From assembly GCF_948329515.1 (NCBI RefSeq), contig NZ_CAOJCN010000001.1, positions 884,900 through 948,899 of the forward strand: DNA of 64,000 bases. Reading direction: 5' to 3'. Source of the stretch: Cohnella rhizoplanae (GTDB lineage Bacteria > Bacillota > Bacilli > Paenibacillales > Paenibacillaceae). Below, in pieces: positions 58,506-64,000 of the stretch; the stretch's first letter is position 1; each line of letters starts with the position of its first letter. The notes beneath the pieces were generated by a model. That model did no database searches, was not told where the DNA came from, and was given only the letters and a program-made list of their open reading frames with translations. A program made the position numbers and the translations under genes.

Positions 58506-58524
58506 TAATTAACTACGTTAATTA
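58506..58524. repeat. AT-rich inverted repeat between permease gene and its terminator
   Basis: TAATTAAC and GTTAATTA form perfect 8-base arms around TAC. The dyad lies just past the permease stop and about 40 bases before a terminator, so it does not overlap an obvious promoter. It looks like a protein-binding site. Confidence 0.5.
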
Positions 58525-58566
58525 AATTCCGTATTTCCCGCGATACTTCATGTCATAAAACAATTG

Positions 58567-58604
58567 AACAAGCTACCCTGTTTCCGGGGTAGCTTGTTCT
58601 TTTC
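58567..58604. terminator. Terminator after the permease gene
   Basis: AACAAGCTACCC pairs with GGGTAGCTTGTT around an 8-base loop and is followed by CTTTTCC. It serves the permease transcript; the convergent ArsR-like gene ends three bases beyond it. Confidence 0.85.
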
Positions 58605-58606
58605 CA

Positions 58607-59548
58607 TCATACGGTTTCGTAACGAACCATGACTTCAATATCGTGCGGATAGTTGCCGAATTTCCTACCGTACAGACTCACGCCCCCGGGATACGCTGCC
58701 GACTCAGAAGAGGAGATCCGTAAGTATATCTCGCTGCCCGGGCGGATGCCCAGTTCGGACACGCGGACGTCCGAGATCTTGACGCCGTCCATGAAGGAGC
58801 CATCCTCCGTCACTAAGAGCGCTTTCTGAACCCCATGCTGGGAATCGCGATCTCCCCACCAATCGGGGTTCAACAATCCTCTCGATTTGCCGAAATCGCC
58901 CGGACTGGTCCATCTGCCGACATGAACGCCGTTAATGGAAAAGTCGATATCCGATGGCCAATCCTCCCGGTATCCCGGAGCTTCGGATCCGATCTCGAGC
59001 GTCATGCGCAGAACGGTCGGCGTCGTCGCGGTAATCAGGTAATTCGGAATCCGATACTCGACATATCCGCTTGAGAACCAGAGATGCTGCGCTTCCACAT
59101 GCTCGGGGTCGGCAAAATACCGCGGATCGTCCACCATGCCGATTCGCTTGATGAAAGAGGCCAAGCCGCAGGACGGTTTGACATCAAATTTCGTATATTG
59201 CCCGATTGGAATGGAGACCCGATAACCTTTGCCTCCATCGTTCCAGTCCGCAGCGGGGGAATGCTCCGATGACGACGATGGTCGAAAAACGATGGTCATC
59301 CGATCATGAAGCAGCCGGCACATCTTCTGGCGGCCACGCTCGCCTGGTACCGAATCGGCGGCTATAAGTCCCGCCGATTCCAATTGCTGCACATGCCTGG
59401 AGACGATCGCTCCCGAGATGCCGAGCTTGTCCGCCAGTTCTCTCAGATTCATCGGTTCGTCTCTTAGCAGTTCGATCATCCGTACGCGGGTCGAAGAGGA
59501 CAGGCATTCCCATATTTCCATGTGTTTAGTGCTGAACTCGATCTCCAT
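58607..59548 (-). CDS. ArsR-like winged-helix regulator with a large C-terminal domain
   Basis: This protein of about 313 residues has an N-terminal ArsR-type winged helix (SSTRVRMIELLRDEPMNLRE, then LADKLGISGAIVSRHVQQLE). A beta-rich C-terminal region of about 220 residues follows (WPSDIDFSINGVHVGRWTSP, SLYGRKFGNYPHDIEVMVRY) that I cannot assign. No Cys metal site is seen in the helix-turn-helix. The ATG at 59,548 has AGAGGATG six bases before it; the ATG nine bases earlier overlaps that site. It is divergent from the molybdoenzyme unit, with about 210 bases between, and is the best candidate for its regulator. Confidence 0.8.
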   Translation of the reverse strand: MEIEFSTKHMEIWECLSSSTRVRMIELLRDEPMNLRELADKLGISGAIVSRHVQQLESAGLIAADSVPGERGRQKMCRLLHDRMTIVFRPSSSSEHSPAADWNDGGKGYRVSIPIGQYTKFDVKPSCGLASFIKRIGMVDDPRYFADPEHVEAQHLWFSSGYVEYRIPNYLITATTPTVLRMTLEIGSEAPGYREDWPSDIDFSINGVHVGRWTSPGDFGKSRGLLNPDWWGDRDSQHGVQKALLVTEDGSFMDGVKISDVRVSELGIRPGSEIYLRISSSESAAYPGGVSLYGRKFGNYPHDIEVMVRYETV

Positions 59549-59570
59549 CGCTATCATCCTCTTTATTCCT

Positions 59571-59598
59571 TTGTATAACTACCAGGTTAACATATAAC
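59571..59598 (+). promoter_or_regulatory. Candidate promoter of the molybdoenzyme unit
   Basis: TTGTAT and TATAAC are separated by 16 bases, about 163 bases before the first gene. A weaker alternative is TTGACG at 59,692 with a poor -10. The stretch lies between divergent genes and would suit control by the adjacent ArsR-like regulator. Confidence 0.35.
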
Positions 59599-59760
59599 GA
59601 AGCAGTTTGCTGTACGACCCCTTTGTAGAGAAGCTCGGAGACAGCGACAGCGCGTTCTCTTTGGTTGCGTCCGCAGGTTTGAAGGTTCGGGATTGACGTT
59701 TAATTAGATAGCATGGATAGCTCCTGTTGAATAAACCGCAGTCCCCCGAGGAGGACTTGT

Positions 59761-60183
59761 ATGCCCGAACTCTATGCGTTATTCGAAGCCGTGTCGGAGG
59801 GCGCCCGGAAGATCGAGCGCGAGACCCGGAGTGCCGACAATCCGCTCGTTACGTTGCTTTTGGTCGTTTTGCGCGAGCAGACGCAACAGATCGAACGGCT
59901 GCTGCCGAAGCTCCGCGACGAACGGGTCGAGCTCGCCGACTGCAAAAAAGAAATCGCGATCGTGTATAACGACGACGATCTGCTCGATTCCTACTTCCGC
60001 TCCTGGCTCCGCCATCTGAAGTGGTCGGAGGATCCGTTCGAAGCCGAAGGGGAGCACCTGCTGACCCTGCTTGAAGAGATGAAGTCCCGGCTGAAGGAGG
60101 CCGCGCGGCTGCTCGAAGACCGGTACGGCTATGACGCCGTCAAATACGTCATACCTTCCTTTTACTTGCCAATACTTCGTTAA
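59761..60183 (+). CDS. Uncharacterised 140-residue helical protein linked to the molybdoenzyme
   Basis: This protein is not recognised. It is rich in charged residues and predicted to be mostly helical (e.g. LLLVVLREQTQQIERLLPKL and LLTLLEEMKSRLKEAARLLE) and has no signal peptide, membrane segment or Cys cluster. A central aromatic/acidic stretch reads IVYNDDDLLDSYFRSWLRHL. GAGGAGG lies six bases before the ATG. It ends 12 bases before the molybdoenzyme TTG, and the ribosome site of that gene overlaps its stop, so the two must be co-translated. A maturation chaperone or small partner subunit is possible but unproven. Confidence 0.75.
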   Translation: MPELYALFEAVSEGARKIERETRSADNPLVTLLLVVLREQTQQIERLLPKLRDERVELADCKKEIAIVYNDDDLLDSYFRSWLRHLKWSEDPFEAEGEHLLTLLEEMKSRLKEAARLLEDRYGYDAVKYVIPSFYLPILR

Positions 60184-60195
60184 GGGGGCGTCGAC

Positions 60196-62622
60196 TTGTC
60201 CTGGATCGATGAACGGGTAGATATGAACGTGTATTCGCAAGGCGAGGTCGACCGATGGGTGTACAGCACCTGCAATATTTGCTCCGTCGGATGCGGCTGC
60301 CATATTGCCGTGAAGGACGACAAGATCGTGGGCATCCGGGGCAATGCGGAGCATCCGATTAACCGCGGGCGGCTCGGACCGAAAGGCGAGAACCAATGGT
60401 ATGCGAACAACAGCACGGATCGCCTGGTGTCGCCACTTATCCGGAATGCGTCTGGCGAGCTAGTACCGGCCTCTTGGGAAGAAGCCATGTCGCTGATCGT
60501 GCGAAAAACGAAAGAAACGCTGAAGCAAAAAGGACCGAACAGCATCGCTATCTATTCCACCGGCCAGGGCCATCTGGAAGACTATTATACGATCGCGAAG
60601 ATCGGAAGGGCCGGCCTCCGGACGCATCTGCTGGACGCCAATACCCGGCTGTGCACGTCGACGACGGAGTTCTGCCTGCTGCAATCCTTCGGGGCGGACG
60701 GCACGCCGGCTTCCTATGGCGACGTGGACCAAGCGGACGTGCTGATGCTGTTCGGGCACAATCTGGCCGAGACCGGCACGGTGCTGTTCGAGCGGGTGAT
60801 GCAGCGCAAGAACAGAACCGGCAAACCATATCTTATCGTCGTCGATCCGAGGCTTACGCCCACGGCCAAGGAAGCGGATCTGCACCTGCAGCTCTATCCG
60901 GGCACCAACGTGCCGTTATTGAACGGTCTGACGCGCATGATCGTCAAGGCGGGGCAGATCGACGAGGCTTTTATTAGGAAGCATACGATCGGTTATGACA
61001 AAATGCTGGAATCGGTGGAGGAATGGACGCCGGAAAAATGCGCGGAGGTCACAGGAATACCGGTCGATCAGTTGGAGAAAGGCGCCAAGGCGCTGGGACA
61101 GGCCGCCCGCGTCGTCACGACGACGCTCCAGGGCACGTTCCAGAGCGCGGATGCGACGACGGCTTGCGTGGCGATAAACAACTACCACCTCATCCGCGGC
61201 TTAATCGGGAAGCCGGGCTGCGGACCGCTTCATATGGCCGGGCAGCCGAGCTCCTCCGCGAACCGGACCGTCGGCGGCGTCGGCACCTATCCCGCGCACC
61301 GGAATCCGCAGAACCCGCGGCATCTGCAGGAGATGGCGCGGCTGTGGAACGTGGAGGAGCGAGTGCTGCCCGCCGGACCGGAGAAAGGCATCGAGGATCA
61401 AATCTCCATGATCGAGCGCGACGAGATCGGCTTGTTCTGGAATATCGGGACCAATCCGCTTGTATCGCTGCCGAATCGGCCACGAGTAAAAAAGGCGCTG
61501 GAGCGCGTTTTTGTCGTGGTACAGGACCCGTTCCTGACGGAAACAGCGGCGGTAGCGGACGTGATCCTGCCGGCCGCGCTATGGGGCGAGAAGGAAGGCA
61601 CGATGGAAAATGCCGACCGGACCATCAACGTGCTGCGGAAGGCCGTCGATCCGCCCGAGGGCGTGAGGTCGGACTTCGATATCCTGCTGGACTTCGCGCG
61701 CCGCATGGACTTCCGCGACAAGGATGGCCAACCCCTGATCGGGTACCATACGCCCGAGCAGTGCTTCGAGGAATGGAAAAGAATATCGCGCGGCAGACCG
61801 TGCGATATGAGCGGCATGACGTACGACAAGCTGGAGCGGCAGAACGGGATTCGCTGGCCGGCGACGGAGGTTGCGCCGCTCGGCACGCCCAGGCTGTACG
61901 CCGACCTCAAGTTCCGCACGGAAATCGACGAGGCGCAGAGCTACACGAAGGATCAGTTCACGGGGCGTCCGCTCACCGAGGCCGAATATGCCGAGCTGAA
62001 GGCGGACGGACGGGCTATCCTTCATCCGACCCGCTACTCGCCGCCGCCGGAGCGGCCTACGGCAGCTTATCCATTCTGGCTGACGACCGGGCGGCTGGTA
62101 TGGCATTGGCATACGAGGACGAAAACGGCCCGATCCCCGTACTTGCAGGCTATCGCACCCAACGCTTACGCGGAAATCAACGAAGAGGATGCCGAGGCGT
62201 TGTCCCTAGTGCCCGGCGAGATCGTGCGGATCGCGTCGCCGCGCGGCTGGATCGAGGTGCCGGCGAATATCGGAAGAACGGTGCAGAAGGGCCTCATCTT
62301 CGTGCCGTTCCACTACGGCAGCTGGGAGGGGCGCCAAGCGGCGAACGAGCTGACGGCGGACTTCGTCGATCCGCTGTCCAAGCAGCCGACGTTCAAGCAA
62401 TCCGCCTGCAGAATCGAGAAAATCAGGCACGCCCATACCTTGACGATGGAGGATACGCTGCAGACCGTCGCAGACCATTATCGCATCCGTCTGGACGATC
62501 TGCGCCGGGCTAACCGGCTCGCAGCCGATCATGGCGTCCAGGCCGGCCGCACGCTGGAGATTCCATTCTCGGCCGCGAACGTGACGCTGCCGGCCTACAG
62601 GCCCTATCTCAAGCAAATATGA
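60196..62622 (+). CDS. Molybdopterin oxidoreductase (nitrate reductase/formate dehydrogenase-like) with C-terminal LysM domain
   Basis: This 808-residue protein is a DMSO-reductase-superfamily molybdoenzyme. The N-terminal Fe-S motif gives Cys26, Cys29 and Cys33 (CNICSVGCGCH), but the fourth ligand position is Gly61 (NRGRLGPKGE; usually Cys-x-Lys-Gly). The likely Mo ligand is Cys153 in DANTRLCTSTTEFC, close to assimilatory nitrate reductases. MGD-binding regions include WNIGTNPLVSLPNRPRVKKA and the C-terminal TTGRLVWHWHTRT. Residues about 745-791 form a LysM-like domain (HTLTMEDTLQTVADHY to VQAGRTLEIP). There is no Tat signal. The TTG start has AAGGGGGCG seven bases upstream. No reductase, ferredoxin or cytochrome subunit is adjacent, so electron partner and substrate are unknown. 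Confidence 0.9.
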   Translation: MSWIDERVDMNVYSQGEVDRWVYSTCNICSVGCGCHIAVKDDKIVGIRGNAEHPINRGRLGPKGENQWYANNSTDRLVSPLIRNASGELVPASWEEAMSLIVRKTKETLKQKGPNSIAIYSTGQGHLEDYYTIAKIGRAGLRTHLLDANTRLCTSTTEFCLLQSFGADGTPASYGDVDQADVLMLFGHNLAETGTVLFERVMQRKNRTGKPYLIVVDPRLTPTAKEADLHLQLYPGTNVPLLNGLTRMIVKAGQIDEAFIRKHTIGYDKMLESVEEWTPEKCAEVTGIPVDQLEKGAKALGQAARVVTTTLQGTFQSADATTACVAINNYHLIRGLIGKPGCGPLHMAGQPSSSANRTVGGVGTYPAHRNPQNPRHLQEMARLWNVEERVLPAGPEKGIEDQISMIERDEIGLFWNIGTNPLVSLPNRPRVKKALERVFVVVQDPFLTETAAVADVILPAALWGEKEGTMENADRTINVLRKAVDPPEGVRSDFDILLDFARRMDFRDKDGQPLIGYHTPEQCFEEWKRISRGRPCDMSGMTYDKLERQNGIRWPATEVAPLGTPRLYADLKFRTEIDEAQSYTKDQFTGRPLTEAEYAELKADGRAILHPTRYSPPPERPTAAYPFWLTTGRLVWHWHTRTKTARSPYLQAIAPNAYAEINEEDAEALSLVPGEIVRIASPRGWIEVPANIGRTVQKGLIFVPFHYGSWEGRQAANELTADFVDPLSKQPTFKQSACRIEKIRHAHTLTMEDTLQTVADHYRIRLDDLRRANRLAADHGVQAGRTLEIPFSAANVTLPAYRPYLKQI

Positions 62623-62632
62623 AGCAACACGG

Positions 62633-62662
62633 TTGACACGCCGCCAAAAGGCGTCCTAGAAT
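62633..62662 (+). promoter_or_regulatory. Strong sigma-A promoter of the arsR-UvrA-like unit
   Basis: A perfect TTGACA is separated by 18 bases from TAGAAT. The spacer holds a small GC-rich inverted repeat (CGCC and GGCG around AAAA) that could be an operator. The transcript would have a leader of about 125 bases. Confidence 0.75.
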
Positions 62663-62765
62663 GGAATAGACACCGCATGGTGACCAATCCACATTGCGTC
62701 GCTAGTAGAGACTGGAACTTGAATAAGCACGGCCCGCAGCAACCAACAATGTGAGGAGGACACCC

Positions 62766-62777
62766 ATGCGTTTCTAG
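62766..62777 (+). CDS. Possible three-codon leader ORF (M-R-F-stop)
   Basis: GAGGAGG is followed six bases later by ATG CGT TTC TAG, and 17 bases after this stop the arsR gene starts with its own AGGAGAGG. Minimal frames with full ribosome sites can act by ribosome occupancy. This one could also be a chance occurrence, since no conservation can be checked here. Confidence 0.35.
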   Translation: MRF

Positions 62778-62794
62778 GTTTAGGAGAGGATGTC

Positions 62795-63133
62795 ATGAGC
62801 GTAAACCATCCAACGCGCGACGTATTCGACGCGATCGCAGATCCGACCAGACGCCAGCTTATTCGTCTGCTCGCAGAGGCAGAGACGGAGGAGCTGCCGC
62901 TGCATGAATTGACGCCCGTATTTCCTATGGGCCGTACGGCAGTATCCAAGCATTTGACGATCCTCAAGGAAGCGGGACTCGTACAAGACCGCAAGGTCGG
63001 CAGAGAAACGCGATACAAGTTCAACGTGGCTCCGCTGCGGGAGATCCAGGATTGGCTGTCGTTCTACGACAAATTTTGGCGTACGAACCTGCTTCGCCTG
63101 GACCAATTATTGAAGGAGGATCTCGAAGAATGA
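62795..63133 (+). CDS. ArsR/SdpR-type transcriptional repressor
   Basis: This 112-residue protein has a compact winged helix (VFDAIADPTRRQLIRLLAEA and GRTAVSKHLTILKEAGLV) and the ending typical of the SdpR/YceB subgroup (REIQDWLSFYDKFWRTNL), which lacks metal-binding cysteines. Such repressors are often autogenous and encoded next to the gene they control. The gene follows a strong promoter and precedes a UvrA-like ATPase gene by 93 bases, so both are likely in one transcript. Confidence 0.9.
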   Translation: MSVNHPTRDVFDAIADPTRRQLIRLLAEAETEELPLHELTPVFPMGRTAVSKHLTILKEAGLVQDRKVGRETRYKFNVAPLREIQDWLSFYDKFWRTNLLRLDQLLKEDLEE

Positions 63134-63240
63134 GTTTGTCTTCCGGATTCTCGTCCGCTCGCGCGCTCGAAGGCGCAATCGGCATCATCCCATTCGCAGC
63201 GATCTCTCACTGGAAGGAAGTAGAGCATGAGCGCACCTAA
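63130..63240 (+). CDS. Possible small ORF (36 residues) bridging arsR and the UvrA-like gene
   Basis: An ATG overlaps the arsR stop (ATGA) and has AAGGAGG ten bases upstream, within the arsR C-terminal codons. The product would be MSLSSGFSSARALEGAIGII with a further 16 residues, and its stop lies 14 bases inside the next gene. It would couple translation of the two flanking genes. The peptide resembles nothing I know, so it may be only a coupling device or chance. Confidence 0.3.
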   Translation: MSLSSGFSSARALEGAIGIIPFAAISHWKEVEHERT

Positions 63241-64000
63241 TCAAGAATATATCGTCATCTCCGGTGCCAGGGAGAATAATCTCAAGAATGTCTCGCTGCG
63301 CATTCCCAAGCGGAAGATTACGATTTTCACCGGGGTATCCGGCTCAGGCAAGTCGTCGATCGTGTTCGATACGATCGCGGCCGAGTCTACGCGATTGCTG
63401 AACGAGAACTTCAGCATGTTCGTGCGGACGTTCCTGCCTCGCTACCCGCAGCCCGACACGGACGCGATCGAGAACTTAAGCATGGCCGTCATCGTGGATC
63501 AGAAGCGCCTCGGCGGCGGTTCGCATTCCACGATGGGCACGATTACCGATATTTCCCCGATTCTCCGTCTGCTGTTCTCGCGCGTCGGCCAGCCGTACGT
63601 CGGACCGGTGAATCTGTTCTCGTTCAACGATCCGCAAGGCATGTGCCCGGAGTGCAACGGCATCGGACGCCGTCTTGGCGTCGATATGAGCAAGGCGGTG
63701 GACCTGTCCAAGTCGCTGAACGAAGGCGCGATTATGCTGCCCGACTACGGTGTCGGCGGATGGGAATGGAATATGATCGTGCAGTCGGGCGAGTTCGACC
63801 TCGACAAGAAGCTGAGCGATTACTCGGCAGAGGAACTGGATGCGCTTCTGTACGCCAAGGCCCGCAAGGTCAAGATGGACTTCGCCGGGAAGGCTATGAA
63901 TATTACGGTGGAAGGCGCCGTCGAGAAGTTTACCAACAAGTACGTCAAGCAGGACGTGAAGACGAAGTCCGAGCGCACGCAGAAGACGGTGGCTCCGTTC
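63227..64000 (+). CDS. UvrA-like ABC ATPase, N-terminal part (3' truncated by window)
   Basis: The frame is open to the right edge (258 codons seen). It starts MSAPNQEYIVISGARENNLK and has a UvrA-type Walker A (FTGVSGSGKSSIVFDTIAAE), and CPECNGIGRRL, the zinc-binding C-x2-C region. The inserted UvrB-binding domain of true UvrA seems absent: the segment after Walker A passes directly to RLLNENFSMFVRTFLPRYPQ and VIVDQKRLGGGSHSTMGTIT. It thus resembles the short UvrA-like class that includes the DrrC drug-resistance protein. AAGGAAG lies six bases before the ATG. It follows an ArsR-type repressor, suggesting inducible self-protection. Substrate or lesion is unknown. Confidence 0.88.
   Translation, partial: MSAPNQEYIVISGARENNLKNVSLRIPKRKITIFTGVSGSGKSSIVFDTIAAESTRLLNENFSMFVRTFLPRYPQPDTDAIENLSMAVIVDQKRLGGGSHSTMGTITDISPILRLLFSRVGQPYVGPVNLFSFNDPQGMCPECNGIGRRLGVDMSKAVDLSKSLNEGAIMLPDYGVGGWEWNMIVQSGEFDLDKKLSDYSAEELDALLYAKARKVKMDFAGKAMNITVEGAVEKFTNKYVKQDVKTKSERTQKTVAPF

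Noticed and set aside
61023..62513. A 496-codon plus-strand frame within the molybdoenzyme gene.
   Set aside because: It is the second frame of the same strand, Arg/Gly-rich and without motifs, while the main frame carries all molybdoenzyme signatures.

Overview
The window looks like chromosomal DNA of a GC-rich, endospore-forming member of the Bacillota, most likely a Paenibacillaceae genus such as Cohnella or Paenibacillus. The reasons are a complete gerA-type germination operon, strong AAGGAGG-type ribosome sites with many GTG and TTG starts, a CysJ N-terminus very close to the Bacillus form, an ald gene beside a PucR-type regulator, and very large secreted or repeat proteins. The genus is an inference from gene content. 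I saw no rRNA, tRNA, CRISPR array, insertion sequence or prophage.

Layout. 1-5.1 kb: pentose-phosphate operon zwf (5' truncated)-tkt-tal-gnd, closed by a terminator. 5.2-13.5 kb (minus): a giant DUF11-repeat protein, now two reading frames joined by an ATGA overlap; repeat phase continues across the junction, so it is probably one gene with a frameshift. 13.6-14.8 kb: fused remnants of a LysR gene and an SDR gene, then a nucleotidyltransferase-fold protein. 15-18.8 kb: a large secreted FecR-domain/cadherin-like protein. 18.9-22.6 kb: germination operon in the order B-A-C. 22.6-25.4 kb (minus): arsR-arsB-arsC and a pentapeptide-repeat protein. 25.7-29.3 kb: cysJI sulfite reductase. 29.5-37.8 kb: an unassigned glycosidase-like protein, an AraC regulator with an SDR, a YqcI/YcgG protein, an aldo/keto reductase, and an MFS exporter divergent from a LysR regulator. 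37.9-46 kb (minus): two tandem paralogous 1.3-kresidue secreted heparinase II/III-like proteins. 46-50.7 kb: a cysteine-synthase-like PLP enzyme convergent with alr, then ald and a PucR regulator. 50.9-58.5 kb: an amino-acid catabolic neighbourhood (aminotransferase, aldehyde dehydrogenase, CdaR-type regulator, 2-hydroxyacid dehydrogenase, lysine-6-dehydrogenase-like enzyme, permease). 58.6-64 kb: an ArsR-like regulator, a two-gene unit with a molybdoenzyme carrying a C-terminal LysM domain, and an arsR-UvrA-like unit that runs off the right edge.

The most unusual items are the LysM-tailed molybdoenzyme with its Gly-for-Cys change and uncharacterised 140-residue partner, the frame-split DUF11 giant with its two-module higher-order repeat, the putative lysine/2-aminoadipate cluster, and the alr/PLP-enzyme gene pair whose 3' ends are overprinted. 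Everything rests on reading the sequence; no database search was made.
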